The notes under the pieces: generated by a model
Seen by the model: only the letters and a program-made list of their open reading frames with translations
Databases searched by the model: none
What the model was told of the DNA's origin: nothing
Position numbers and translations under genes: made by a program
Shown: one piece after another, positions 34,434 through 43,183 of the stretch
Layout: every line of letters starts with the position of its first letter
Numbering within the stretch: the first letter of the stretch is position 1
Assembly: GCF_004801885.1 (NCBI RefSeq)
Contig: NZ_SSSM01000002.1
Span: 148,732-212,731, forward strand
DNA: 64,000 nucleotides
From: Naasia lichenicola
Lineage (GTDB): Bacteria > Actinomycetota > Actinomycetes > Actinomycetales > Microbacteriaceae
Reading direction: 5' to 3'

Positions 34434-35585
34434 TCAGGCCGTGACGACCTGTGGCACCCCAACTGGGGCCTCGGGGCCCATCTCGGCGGCGAGTCGATTC
34501 GCCTCGGCGATGAGCGTTGCCACGATCTCCGACTCCGGCACCGTCTTGATGATCTCGCCCTTGACGAAGATCTGACCCTTGCCGTTGCCTGACGCGACCC
34601 CGAGGTCTGCCTCGCGCGCCTCTCCGGGCCCGTTGACGACGCAGCCCATGACGGCCACTCGGAGCGGCACGCTCATGCCCTGGAGACCCTCGGTCACATC
34701 GTTGGCGAGCGTGTAGACGTCGACCTGGGCTCGCCCGCAGGAGGGGCAGGAGACGATCTCGAGCTTGCGCTCGCGCAGGTTGAGCGACTGCAGGATCTGC
34801 AGTCCCACCTTGACCTCCTCGGCGGGGGGCGCCGAGAGCGAGACCCGGATGGTGTCTCCGATGCCCTCGGACAGCAGGATGCCGAAGGCCGTCGCGCTCT
34901 TGATGGTGCCCTGGAACGCCGGTCCGGCCTCGGTCACACCGAGGTGCAGCGGCCAGTCGCCGCGCTCGGCGAGCAGCCGGTAGGCCTTCACCATGATGAC
35001 CGGATCGTTGTGCTTGACCGAGATCTTGAAGTCATGGAAGTCGTGCTCTTCGAAGAGGCTGGCCTCCCACTGCGCGCTCTCGGCAAGCGCCTCGGGGGTG
35101 GCCTTGCCGTACTTCTGCAGCAGACGCGGGTCGAGCGATCCCGCATTGACGCCGATGCGCAGGGAGACCCCTGCGGCCTTGGCGGCGGCGGCGATGGCCC
35201 CGACCTGATCGTCGAACTTGCGGATGTTGCCCGGGTTGACGCGAACCGCGGCACAGCCGGCGTCGATCGCCTGGAAGACGTACTTCGGCTGGAAGTGGAT
35301 GTCGGCGATGACCGGGATCTGGCTCTTCTTCGCGATGATGTGCAGCACATCCGCGTCGTCCTGGCTCGGCACGGCCACGCGCACGATGTCGCAGCCGGTG
35401 GCCGTGAGCTCGGCGATCTGCTGCAGCGTCGCGTTGATGTTGGTCGTCGGCGTCGTGGTCATCGACTGGACGCTCACGGGGGCGTCGCCGCCCACGAGGA
35501 CCTTGCCCACCTTGATCTGGCGCGACTTGCGCCGGGGCGCCAGTACTTCGGGCACCTTGGGCATTCCGAGATTGACTGCTGGCAC
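34434..35585 (-). CDS. ispG: (E)-4-hydroxy-3-methylbut-2-enyl-diphosphate synthase
   Basis: 4Fe-4S enzyme of the MEP isoprenoid pathway, converting MEcPP to HMBPP. About 383 residues: [20 protein letters not shown] at the start, [33 protein letters not shown] in the barrel, then the Fe-S ligands in [13 protein letters not shown] (two Cys) and [14 protein letters not shown] (third Cys) with the Glu ligand after it. GTG 35585 ([14 protein letters not shown]) is preferred because GAGG precedes it and the family starts here; ATG 35648 gives a longer form. rseP and dxr, which usually adjoin it, are 3-8 kb away on the same strand. Confidence 0.95.
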   Translation of the reverse strand: MPAVNLGMPKVPEVLAPRRKSRQIKVGKVLVGGDAPVSVQSMTTTPTTNINATLQQIAELTATGCDIVRVAVPSQDDADVLHIIAKKSQIPVIADIHFQPKYVFQAIDAGCAAVRVNPGNIRKFDDQVGAIAAAAKAAGVSLRIGVNAGSLDPRLLQKYGKATPEALAESAQWEASLFEEHDFHDFKISVKHNDPVIMVKAYRLLAERGDWPLHLGVTEAGPAFQGTIKSATAFGILLSEGIGDTIRVSLSAPPAEEVKVGLQILQSLNLRERKLEIVSCPSCGRAQVDVYTLANDVTEGLQGMSVPLRVAVMGCVVNGPGEAREADLGVASGNGKGQIFVKGEIIKTVPESEIVATLIAEANRLAAEMGPEAPVGVPQVVTA

Positions 35586-35682
35586 GTCCTCAGGATACGC
35601 CGCCCTCCCTGGGGCGCCGTCGGTGCTGGCCGGGGTGGGCGGGGACATGGCGCATGTCCAGGGGGCGCTTCGGACAGCTGAA

Positions 35683-35768
35683 CACTGCGGTGCGGACAGA
35701 ACACGCTCGTAGACGGCATGGGCCCACAGCGCATGCTTGCGCTGTGGAGTTCTGTCCGCACCGCAGTG
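35683..35768. repeat. Large nested palindrome upstream of ispG
   Basis: Perfect 20-bp arms CACTGCGGTGCGGACAGAAC at 35683-35702 and its inverse at 35749-35768. Within it is a perfect 9-bp hairpin CCACAGCGC (35724-35732) against GCGCTGTGG (35739-35747). It fills most of the gap between ispG and the SHOCT gene. Confidence 0.9.
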
Positions 35769-35775
35769 CTCGGCG

Positions 35776-36087
35776 CTAGGGGCGTGGCTCGCGGCTGGCG
35801 CGGAGGACCTCGAGGCGGGCGCGGTACTCGACCTCGTCGACGTCGCCGCGGGCGAAGCGCTCGGCCAGCACGCTCTCGGCGCTGGCGGCTCCCCCGTGGC
35901 CGTTGGGGCCGAAGCGTCCGGATGCCCAGGCTGCGCGTCGCCAGCGACGTCCGAAGACGCCGAAGACCAGCACGAAGAGCAGGATCCAGAAGATCGGGAT
36001 GAGGATGGCGAACCAGGGGAAGCCGAAGCCGGCGCCGAAGTGGGCGGCGACCGGGACTGCGGCGGTGAGTGCTGCTGAAGTGATCAT
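35776..36087 (-). CDS. Small SHOCT-domain membrane protein
   Basis: 103 residues: one membrane helix ([20 protein letters not shown]), a basic cytoplasmic RRWRRAAW segment, a Gly-rich linker and a C-terminal SHOCT motif ([20 protein letters not shown]). SHOCT segments occur on many short membrane proteins and may mediate oligomerisation. ATG 36087 follows GAGGCTGG. It lies downstream of a two-component system, with a CGGGAGTA site like that system's palindrome about 70 nt before its start, so it is a likely target gene. Confidence 0.85.
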   Translation of the reverse strand: MITSAALTAAVPVAAHFGAGFGFPWFAILIPIFWILLFVLVFGVFGRRWRRAAWASGRFGPNGHGGAASAESVLAERFARGDVDEVEYRARLEVLRASREPRP

Positions 36088-36147
36088 GCATCCAGCCTCG
36101 CGATTAGTGGGCGTTCGCGAATCCGCCGGGACGACGCACCTGGACTG

Positions 36148-36161
36148 CTCCGCCGGGAGTA
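36148..36161. promoter_or_regulatory. Possible response-regulator site before the SHOCT gene
   Basis: CTCCGCCGGGAGTA resembles one half plus centre of the 22-bp palindrome at 38346-38367 (shared CGGGAGTA). It lies about 60-75 nt upstream of the SHOCT start. Confidence 0.45.
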
Positions 36162-36181
36162 TCCACTCGCGCGGTCGGTAC

Positions 36182-36217
36182 AACCGAGCGCGGTCGGTGC
36201 ACCCACCGCGCTCGGTT
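36182..36217 (-). terminator. Hairpin after the two-component operon
   Basis: Perfect 13-bp inverted repeat AACCGAGCGCGGT / ACCGCGCTCGGTT with a 10-nt loop, about 45 nt past the response-regulator stop. No T-tract follows, so termination is likely but not certain. Confidence 0.6.
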
Positions 36218-36262
36218 CCCCGGACCGCGCGACGGGCACGCAGGAGGCCGAGCAGGAGGAGC

Positions 36263-36973
36263 TCAGCGCCAGCCGGGGCGGGCGAGGCCGGTCTCGTAGG
36301 CGAGCACCACGAGGCCGACCCGATCGCGGACCCCTGTCTTGCCCAGGATCCGGGAGACATGGGTCTTCGCAGTCAGCGGGCTGAGGAAGAGCCGCTCGGC
36401 GATCTCCTCGTTGCTCAGGCCCTCGGCGATGAGCCCGAGCACCTCGCGCTCCCGGTCGGTCAGCTCGTCGAAGACGCTCGCCGCTGCGGGGCGCGACCCG
36501 CGGGCGACCCGGTCGAGCAGCCGTCGCGTGATGCCGGGAGACAGCAGGGCCTCCCCTGCCGCCACGACCCGGACCGCGCGGATCAGCTCCGTCGGCTCCG
36601 CGTCCTTCACCAGAAAGCCGCTGGCGCCCGCCAGGATCGCGTCTGTCACGTACTCGTCGAGCTCGAAGGTGGTCACCACGACGATCCGCACTGCGGCGAG
36701 CGCGGGGTCCGCGACGATCCTGCGGGTCGCGGCGATGCCGTCCTCATCCGGCATGCGGATGTCCATCAGCACGACGTCGGGCCGTTCGCGGCGCACGACG
36801 TCGACGGCGGCGGTGCCCGTGGCGGCCTCTCCGACCACCTGGATGCCTGGCTCGGCGTCGAGGAGGGCCCGGAATCCCCCGCGGATCAGCTGCTGGTCGT
36901 CGGCGATGACCACTCGGATGACGGAGTCCGCGCGGTAACTCCCGGTCTGGCCCACAGGCGGCGGGATGCTCAT
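36263..36973 (-). CDS. NarL/LuxR-family response regulator
   Basis: 236 residues. The receiver domain has the acidic pair IADDQQLIRGG, the phospho-acceptor Asp in VVLMDIRMPDEDG and the Lys of FLVKDAEPTEL. The C-terminal LuxR helix-turn-helix reads LTDREREVLGLIAEGLSNEE, continuing into LSPLTAKTHVSRIL. The ATG overlaps the kinase stop (ATGA), so the pair is translationally coupled, with the kinase gene first. It likely binds the GTGTACTCCCG palindrome upstream of the operon and the related site before the SHOCT gene. Confidence 0.92.
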   Translation of the reverse strand: MSIPPPVGQTGSYRADSVIRVVIADDQQLIRGGFRALLDAEPGIQVVGEAATGTAAVDVVRRERPDVVLMDIRMPDEDGIAATRRIVADPALAAVRIVVVTTFELDEYVTDAILAGASGFLVKDAEPTELIRAVRVVAAGEALLSPGITRRLLDRVARGSRPAAASVFDELTDREREVLGLIAEGLSNEEIAERLFLSPLTAKTHVSRILGKTGVRDRVGLVVLAYETGLARPGWR

Positions 36974-38289
36974 CGCGACGCGCTCTCGTGCACGGGCAGC
37001 GTCGCGGTCACCCGGTACCCGCCTCCGGGGCGAGCACCGGCCGCGAACTCGCCGCCCTGCAGCTCCGCGCGCTCGCGCATGCCGAGCAGTCCGCGTCCGC
37101 CCGCGTTGAACCCCGCTCCCCCACCTGCGACCGGCCCGATCGTGCCGAGGTCGTCCATCGTCCGAACGCCCGTCCTGGGTGCACCGCCCGCGATGGCCAC
37201 GCTCGCTCCCCTGCCGTCGTCGTCCACCGTCACCTCGACGGCGCCCCCGCCTTCGCGCAGGGTGATGGTCACCGACGACGCCTCGGCATGCCGGACGACG
37301 TTGGTGAGGCTCTCCTGGACGATCCGGTAGATGGCGAGCTGGATGCTCGCGGGCAGGTCGCTGACGATCCCATTGTTGAGGGCGACCTCGAGGCCCGATG
37401 CCTCTGCCGTGCCGATCAGCTCCGGCAGCCCGGACAGATCGGGCGCCGGCCGGAGGGGTGCATGCCCGTCGGCGCGCAGCACACCGATGACGGAGCGCAC
37501 CTCGTCGAGCGCCGACGTGCTGGCGATCCTGATGTTCGCGAGCGCCTCGGCCGCGCGCTCGGGGTGGGAGTCGATCAGATGCAGGCCGACGCCCGCCTGC
37601 ACCGCGATGGAGGACAGGGAGTGCGAGAGCACGTCATGCAGCTCCCTTGCGATCCGAAGGCGCTCGGTCTGCTCCGCCTCGTCACGGCGCTGCTGTTGGA
37701 TGCGGCGGAAGCTGGCGTATCGCTCGCTGCGGGTGCGGCGGAACTCGCCGATCCCGACGGCGAGGAGCACGAAGACGCTGGTCCAGATGATCCGACCGGG
37801 GCTCCAGAGCTCGGCGCCGAGCAGTCCGACGGCGAGCGCCGCAAGCCAGGCGGTCGCGAGGCTGATCAGCGCCCAGGTTCGCGCCCCATGCACGATGGCG
37901 CTGACCACCGCGATCGCCAGGGCGATCGGGGGTGGTCCCACCGGGGACCCGCCCGCCATGGGCGTCACGACCATGCCGAGCACCGTGAGCAGAGCGAGCC
38001 CGGCCACCGTCGGGCCGGGATGCCGGCGGCGCACCAGGAGCCCCAGTGACCCAACCACGGCGACGGCGACCCCGAGGAGCGCCAGACGACCATCGGAGCG
38101 GACCGCCTGGAACACGCTGAAGGGCACGAGGACGAGCAGGCACAGCACCGTGGGCAGCCACAGACGCGTCGTGGGCGACATCCCGCGTCCGAAGCCCGGT
38201 CCAGGTCCCATGCCGGAACCCGTGTCGGAGCGAGACTCGATCCGGTGGGACTCATCCCATGGGGACTGATCCCACGGGGGCCTCGGCAT
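36970..38289 (-). CDS. Two-component sensor histidine kinase (HisKA_3)
   Basis: 439 residues. A proline-rich cytoplasmic start precedes five or six membrane helices (about residues 40-190) with very short loops, so sensing is probably within the membrane. Then come a coiled-coil segment, the H-box RIARELHDVLSHSLSSIAVQ, and an HATPase domain with IVQESLTNVVRHA (N box), VTVDDDGRG (G1) and GRGLLGMRERA (G2). This layout is close to LiaS/DesK-like kinases that sense envelope stress. ATG 38289 has a TACCAT box ending 6 nt upstream and no ribosome site. Confidence 0.9.
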   Translation of the reverse strand: MPRPPWDQSPWDESHRIESRSDTGSGMGPGPGFGRGMSPTTRLWLPTVLCLLVLVPFSVFQAVRSDGRLALLGVAVAVVGSLGLLVRRRHPGPTVAGLALLTVLGMVVTPMAGGSPVGPPPIALAIAVVSAIVHGARTWALISLATAWLAALAVGLLGAELWSPGRIIWTSVFVLLAVGIGEFRRTRSERYASFRRIQQQRRDEAEQTERLRIARELHDVLSHSLSSIAVQAGVGLHLIDSHPERAAEALANIRIASTSALDEVRSVIGVLRADGHAPLRPAPDLSGLPELIGTAEASGLEVALNNGIVSDLPASIQLAIYRIVQESLTNVVRHAEASSVTITLREGGGAVEVTVDDDGRGASVAIAGGAPRTGVRTMDDLGTIGPVAGGGAGFNAGGRGLLGMRERAELQGGEFAAGARPGGGYRVTATLPVHESASR

Positions 38290-38295
38290 GGCTCG

Positions 38296-38301
38296 ATGGT
38301 A
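38296..38301 (-). promoter_or_regulatory. -10 box TACCAT of the kinase/regulator operon
   Basis: Minus-strand TACCAT ends 6 nt before ATG 38289. The 22-bp palindrome begins 45 nt further upstream, where an activator would bind. Confidence 0.55.
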
Positions 38302-38345
38302 GTCCCGGCGAGCGAAACCCCTCATCCGGCGTAGGTCTGCCCTCT

Positions 38346-38367
38346 GTGTACTCCCGCGGGAGTACAC
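38346..38367. promoter_or_regulatory. 22-bp perfect palindrome, candidate operator
   Basis: Two 11-bp halves, GTGTACTCCCG and its exact reverse complement, lie 57-78 nt upstream of the kinase start and 45 nt upstream of its -10 box. A related CGGGAGTA site precedes the SHOCT gene. Position and symmetry suit a dimeric LuxR-type regulator. Confidence 0.65.
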
Positions 38368-38387
38368 GGAACGCAGACGTCGGCCGC

Positions 38388-39716
38388 TCAGAGGATGCTG
38401 ACCGGCTTGACGATGTCCGCGTAGATGAGCAGGGCGCTCATCGCGCCGAGCAGGATCACCACGGTGAAGGTGATCGGCATCAGCCGGGCGGTGTCCACGG
38501 GCCCGGGATCCTTGCGACGGAACAGCTTGGCGATGCCTCGCCGGAGGCCCTCCCAGAGCGCCCCCGCGATGTGCCCGCCGTCGAGCGGCATGAGCGGCAC
38601 CAGGTTGAACACCAGCAGAGCCACGTTCAGCGAGGCGACGACGCCGATCAGGCTGGCCAGCTTGGAGACGACGGGCACGTCGTCGAGGCTGGCGATCTCG
38701 CCGGCGAGGCGGCCGACGCCCACGACGCTGATCGGGCCGTTCGGGTCGCGCTCCCCCGGGCCGAACGCCGCATTGGCCACGTCGACCAATCGCTGCGGGA
38801 GGTTGAGGATGACCCCGACCACGCCGGAGATGTTCTGGCCGACGAACGGCAGCACGGCGGTCGCCGGCTGCGGGGTCAGCTCGCTCGACGCGCCGATGCC
38901 GAGGAAGCCGACCTCCTGGGTGATCCCCTTGCCGTCCGAACCCTCGACGACGGCGCCGTTCGCATCGGTCACGTAGCGCTCGGTGAGCAGCGGGGTGGCG
39001 GTGAGGGTCGTCTCTGCGCCGTTGCGCTCGACGACGAAGCTGAGGTCGGTGCCGGGAGAGTCGCGGATGATCGCGGTGGCCTGCTCCCAGCTGCTGACGG
39101 CTGTGCCGTCGATGCTGACGATCCTGTCGCCGGGGAGGATGCCCGCCGCGGCGCCGGGGGCGATCGGATCGTCGGCGGCGCAGCTGGTCTGCGTGCTGGT
39201 CGCGGGCAGCACGCACTGGGATACCGACGCGACGGTGGTGGTGGACTGCAGCACCCCGAAGCCCATGAGGACGACCGCGAACAGGATCACCGCGATGATG
39301 AGGTTCATGAAGGGCCCGCCGGCCATGATGATGACGCGCTTCCAGACGGGGAGGCGATAGAACGAGCGGTCCTCCTCACCCGTCCCGACCGTCTCGGCGC
39401 TGTTGTCGCGCGCATCCTGGACGAGGGTGCTGAAGAACCCGGTGCTGGCGGTCCGCATCGCTCCTCCCGGCTTGGCGGGCGGGAACATGCCGATCATCGC
39501 GATGTAGCCGCCGAGCGGGATCAGCTTGAGTCCGTACTCGGTCTCGCCGCGCTTGACGGAGAAGATGGTTCGGCCGAAGCCGATCATGTACTGCGTCACC
39601 TTGACGCCGAACAGCTTGGCCGGAACGAGGTGGCCGACCTCGTGCAGCGCGATCGACACGGCGAGCCCCAGCACGAACACGACGACGCCGACGATGAAGG
39701 CAAGGGTGTCGTTCAC
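38388..39716 (-). CDS. rseP: Site-2 zinc metalloprotease (RseP/RIP family)
   Basis: Intramembrane protease that cleaves membrane-bound anti-sigma factors or signal-peptide remnants. 442 residues: first helix with HEVGH zinc motif (SIALHEVGHLVPAKLFGVKV), a PDZ domain with GAAAGILPGDRIVSIDGTAV (about residues 175-260), and the C-terminal membrane NLVPLMPLDGGHIAGALWEG motif with the third zinc ligand Asp. Four membrane segments in all. GTG 39716 is 6 nt after a TAAGGT box. It belongs with dxr and ispG in many actinobacteria, but the three are split here. Confidence 0.93.
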   Translation of the reverse strand: MNDTLAFIVGVVVFVLGLAVSIALHEVGHLVPAKLFGVKVTQYMIGFGRTIFSVKRGETEYGLKLIPLGGYIAMIGMFPPAKPGGAMRTASTGFFSTLVQDARDNSAETVGTGEEDRSFYRLPVWKRVIIMAGGPFMNLIIAVILFAVVLMGFGVLQSTTTVASVSQCVLPATSTQTSCAADDPIAPGAAAGILPGDRIVSIDGTAVSSWEQATAIIRDSPGTDLSFVVERNGAETTLTATPLLTERYVTDANGAVVEGSDGKGITQEVGFLGIGASSELTPQPATAVLPFVGQNISGVVGVILNLPQRLVDVANAAFGPGERDPNGPISVVGVGRLAGEIASLDDVPVVSKLASLIGVVASLNVALLVFNLVPLMPLDGGHIAGALWEGLRRGIAKLFRRKDPGPVDTARLMPITFTVVILLGAMSALLIYADIVKPVSIL

Positions 39717-39722
39717 GCGCTC

Positions 39723-39728
39723 ACCTTA
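39723..39728 (-). promoter_or_regulatory. -10 box TAAGGT of rseP
   Basis: Minus-strand TAAGGT, 6 nt (GAGCGC), then GTG 39716. Confidence 0.55.
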
Positions 39729-40018
39729 AGCCCGGCGCTGCGTCGGGATGCGCCGCGACCACGCCCCAGCTCCGCTTCCACAGGCGGCCCGAATGATTCT
39801 CGGGGCGTTCTCGCGGGCGGCCGGCGCATTCGCCTGCCCGATCCGACGGCGCGATCGGACGGGACGCTCCGACCTGTCGATGAGATCTTCCTCACATTCC
39901 GGGAACGGTTCGGGGCCCGGACCCGTGTTCTCAGGGTGCGCGTGATATCCAGAGGGAACATCCGCAGCGGGCTCCCCCAGCCCTGCTGCACGGCGGACGT
40001 GGACGAAGGCAGGTGGAC
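39729..40018. other. Divergent region rseP / protein kinase, no gene
   Basis: 290 nt between divergent genes. Short frames here have neither ribosome sites nor family likeness. Apart from the rseP -10 box I see no clear element; the TGATATCC at about 39942-39949 is the only weakly promoter-like sequence for the kinase. Confidence 0.5.
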
Positions 40019-42010
40019 GTGACGGACACCGAGGTGCTGCCGCAGCAGTCGGACGCCCGTCCGCACTCCGCTCGCTTCGCATCAGCCCGACCCGGCGACC
40101 GGATCGCGGGCCGCTACGAGCTCGGCGCCTCCCTCGGCCGCGGCGGGATGGCGGAGGTCTTCCGTGCCCACGACCCGCAGACCGGGCGGGACGTCGCGGT
40201 CAAGCTCTTCCGCTCGGACGTCGCCGAGGCCCGCGACCTGCGCCGCATCCGCTCGGAGATCCGGATGCTCGCCGGGCTCAACCACCCGTCGCTCGTGCAC
40301 CTCTACGACGCATCGACGGGAGACGAGCGGACCCCCGCCTACCTCGTCCTCGAGCTCGTGGACGGCCCGACGCTCGCCGACCTCATGGAGGACGGCATCC
40401 CGGCGGACGAGCTCGCGGTGCTGCTGTCGCAGACCAGCGACGCGCTCGCCTACATCCACGCGCGCGGCATCGTGCACCGCGATGTGAAGCCCGAGAACAT
40501 CCTGGTCAGCCGCGATCCGTATGGCCGACCGCTCGCGAAGCTCGCCGACCTCGGGATCGCCCGCATCGTCGACGAGTCGCGCATCACCGTGGTCGGCGGC
40601 GTGATCGGCACCGCCGCCTACCTCAGCCCCGAGCAGGTGACCGGCGAGCACGTCGGCACCGCGAGCGACGTCTACGCGCTCGGACTCGTGCTGTTCGAGG
40701 GCCTGACGGGTCGACGCGCCTTCGACGGCAGCTCGGCCGAGTCGGCGGTCGCCCGCACGGTGCGGCCGCCGCGGCTGCCCGGCGGACTCGGCGATCGCGA
40801 CGCGGACCTGCTGGCCCGGATGACCGCGCTCGACGCGGATTCCCGAGTCAGCGCCCTCGAGGCACGCGAGCGGCTGCTCACCTGGTCGTCGATCGGCCCG
40901 TTCCAGCCGGACGATCCGACGACCGGTCTCCGCCGCGCGGCCACGGCCGCCACGGAGCTGCTGACGCCCCCGATGCGTCCGGAGAGCTCGGCTGCCACCG
41001 AGCGCCTCGGAGTCGTGCCGAGCGAGCTTCCGGGAGGTTCGGCTGGGCAGCCGACCGCTGCGACCCGGGTGCTGCCCGCCGCAGCGACGTCCCCGCATCC
41101 CGACTTCCGATCCAGCTCGGTCACCCCGCCCACCTCGGCGACCGAGCTCTTCGCGCCGCTCCTCCGGGCCTCGCGCACCGGACCCGCCGAGTCGACCGCC
41201 ACGGAGCCATCGGGATGGGTCCCCACGCGACCCGCGCTCGAACCGGAGAAGGCCGCCCGTGCTGCGACCAGGGTGCCGAAGCCCCGTTCCCTGCGTCGAC
41301 GGATCGCGCTCATCCTCACCGTCCTGGTGGTGCTCGGCGTGGCGACGGTGGCGATCTGGCCGACGGCCGCGTCGATCCTGGCACCCGCCCCGGTCGTCCC
41401 TCCGCCCGCCTATCCGACGATCGACGGCGAGCTCGGAACGCACCTCGTCGCTCTGCAGACAAGCCTCGAAGGAGGTGGCCTCGCCACCGATTCCCTCGCC
41501 GACCTTCGGGCGGACGCGCTCGCGGTGGGCACAGCGGCCGCCGTTCCCGACCTCGATGCGGCATCGACCGCCCTCGATGCCATGTCGGTCGATCTCGACG
41601 CCTCGACGGTGGACGACCGCGTCACCTCTGCCCGCTACCGCGTCATCCTCCAGGCGCTGAACACCGTCGACGCCGATCTTGAGACCGCGATCGCGGCGGC
41701 TGCGCAGGCCGCAGCCGATGCCGCAGCGGCTCAGGCTGCAGCCGAGGCGGCTGCAGCTCGCGAGGCCGCTGCCCAGGAGGCCGCACGGCAGCAGGCCGAA
41801 GAGGAGGCCGCCCGTCAGGCCGCAGAGGATGCGCAGAACAGCGACGACTCGTCCGAGTCATCGGAATCCGGTGGATCGGGAGTGCTCAGCGGCATCCAGA
41901 GCTGGTGGCAGGAGCAGCAGCAGAAGCTGCGGGATCAGCTGAGCGATTCCGGCAGTGGCGATTCCGGGAGCGGCAACTCCGGCAGTGGGAGTTCGGGCAG
42001 CGGCGACTGA
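40019..42010 (+). CDS. One-pass membrane Ser/Thr protein kinase
   Basis: 663 residues. Hanks-type kinase domain (about residues 28-290): Gly loop LGRGGMAEVF, Lys in DVAVKLF, catalytic loop IVHRDVKPENIL, DLG in place of DFG (KLADLGIAR), and YLSPEQ for APE. A 130-residue Pro/Ala/Thr-rich juxtamembrane linker follows, then a membrane helix near 428-450 (IALILTVLVVLGVATVAIW). The outer part is not PASTA: it is a helical domain, then a long Ala/Gln/Glu coiled-coil-like stretch and a Ser/Gly-rich tail with repeated SGSGDSGSG units. GTG 40019 has AGGTGG upstream; GTG 40013 is also possible. Confidence 0.9.
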   Translation: MTDTEVLPQQSDARPHSARFASARPGDRIAGRYELGASLGRGGMAEVFRAHDPQTGRDVAVKLFRSDVAEARDLRRIRSEIRMLAGLNHPSLVHLYDASTGDERTPAYLVLELVDGPTLADLMEDGIPADELAVLLSQTSDALAYIHARGIVHRDVKPENILVSRDPYGRPLAKLADLGIARIVDESRITVVGGVIGTAAYLSPEQVTGEHVGTASDVYALGLVLFEGLTGRRAFDGSSAESAVARTVRPPRLPGGLGDRDADLLARMTALDADSRVSALEARERLLTWSSIGPFQPDDPTTGLRRAATAATELLTPPMRPESSAATERLGVVPSELPGGSAGQPTAATRVLPAAATSPHPDFRSSSVTPPTSATELFAPLLRASRTGPAESTATEPSGWVPTRPALEPEKAARAATRVPKPRSLRRRIALILTVLVVLGVATVAIWPTAASILAPAPVVPPPAYPTIDGELGTHLVALQTSLEGGGLATDSLADLRADALAVGTAAAVPDLDAASTALDAMSVDLDASTVDDRVTSARYRVILQALNTVDADLETAIAAAAQAAADAAAAQAAAEAAAAREAAAQEAARQQAEEEAARQAAEDAQNSDDSSESSESGGSGVLSGIQSWWQEQQQKLRDQLSDSGSGDSGSGNSGSGSSGSGD

Positions 42011-42026
42011 GCCGTTCCCTTCACTC

Positions 42027-43115
42027 CTACGCCCGCGCGGCGATCAACCCATCAGCTCGGCGGCGAGCGGCGGCTTCGACGTCGAGCAGCACCTCGAGGG
42101 TCAGGTCCCCGTCCGGCTCGACGTGGGTATCCACCGCTTCGGTGATGATGTCGACGATGTCCAGGAAGCCGATCCGGCCCGCGTGGAACGCCGACACCGC
42201 CTGCTCGTTGGCCGCGTTGAATACGGCCGGAAAGCTGCCGCCCGCCACACCCACCCGCTTGGCCAGAGCGACCGAGGGGAATGCCTCGTCGTCGAGGGCC
42301 TCGAACGTCCACGACGAGGCAGTCGTCCAGTCGAGCGGTCGCCCCACGCCCGCGATGCGGTGGGGCCAGTCGAGCCCCAACGAGATGGGCAGGCGCATGT
42401 CGGGCGGCGAGGCCTGCGCGATCGTCGAGCCGTCGATGAACTCGACCATCGAGTGCACGATGGACTGCGGATGCACCGCGACCTCGATCCGCTCGTACGG
42501 CACATCGAAGAGCAGGTGCGCCTCGATCACCTCGAGACCCTTGTTGATCAGAGTGGCGGAGTTGGTGGTGACCATCAGACCCATGGCCCAGGTGGGATGG
42601 GCGAGTGCCTGCTCGGGGGTGACGTCGGCGAGCGAGGCTCGGCCGCGCCCACGGAACGGACCGCCTGAGGCGGTCAGGACGAGCCGCCGCACCTCGTCTG
42701 CCGTGCCCGAGCGGAGCGCCTGGGCGATGGCCGAATGCTCGGAGTCGACGGGCACGATCTGACCGGGCGCCGCGCGCCGGGTCACCAGCGGGCCGCCGAC
42801 GATCAGCGACTCCTTGTTGGCCAGGGCGAGGGTGCGCCCGGTCTCGAGCGCTGCGAGTGTGGGGCCGAGCCCCACGGACCCGGTGATCCCGTTGAGCACC
42901 ACATCCGACTCGACGTCGCGGACCAGCTGTTCGGCATCGCGCGCGCCGAGCGCCGTGTGCGCCACGCCGAATCGCTCCGCCTGCTCGGCGAGCTGGGCCG
43001 CATCGGTGCCGGCGCTCAGCCCGACGATCTCGAAGCGATTGGGGTTCGCGGCGATCACATCGATGGCCTGCGTGCCGATGGAGCCGGTCGAGCCGAGGAT
43101 GAGCACGCGTCGCAC
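42027..43115 (-). CDS. dxr: 1-deoxy-D-xylulose-5-phosphate reductoisomerase
   Basis: Second step of the MEP pathway: NADPH-dependent conversion of DXP to MEP. 362 residues with [16 protein letters not shown] (NADP loop), [27 protein letters not shown] carrying the metal-binding Asp/Glu, [30 protein letters not shown] and the flexible-loop region. GTG 43115 ([12 protein letters not shown]) is chosen because the NADP loop should start within ten residues; the longer frame to 43208 is an artefact. It is convergent with the kinase gene (16 nt gap) and divergent from the secreted protein gene. Confidence 0.95.
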   Translation of the reverse strand: MRRVLILGSTGSIGTQAIDVIAANPNRFEIVGLSAGTDAAQLAEQAERFGVAHTALGARDAEQLVRDVESDVVLNGITGSVGLGPTLAALETGRTLALANKESLIVGGPLVTRRAAPGQIVPVDSEHSAIAQALRSGTADEVRRLVLTASGGPFRGRGRASLADVTPEQALAHPTWAMGLMVTTNSATLINKGLEVIEAHLLFDVPYERIEVAVHPQSIVHSMVEFIDGSTIAQASPPDMRLPISLGLDWPHRIAGVGRPLDWTTASSWTFEALDDEAFPSVALAKRVGVAGGSFPAVFNAANEQAVSAFHAGRIGFLDIVDIITEAVDTHVEPDGDLTLEVLLDVEAAARRRADGLIAARA

Positions 43116-43171
43116 GCGTTCAGCCTTGCACAGGCCGAGTCGACCGGCACGCGTCGTCCAGGGTGGGACCG

Positions 43172-43177
43172 TACCCT
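43172..43177 (+). promoter_or_regulatory. -10 box TACCCT of the 43184 gene
   Basis: TACCCT, 6 nt (CGACCT), GTG 43184. No ribosome site for this or the earlier GTG at 43163, so the box decides the start. Confidence 0.5.
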
Positions 43178-43183
43178 CGACCT

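Noticed and set aside
34187..34462. 91-codon minus-strand frame between the fibre module and ispG
   Set aside because: No ribosome site, no -10 box at the start, Arg/Ser-rich random composition, and it overlaps ispG.
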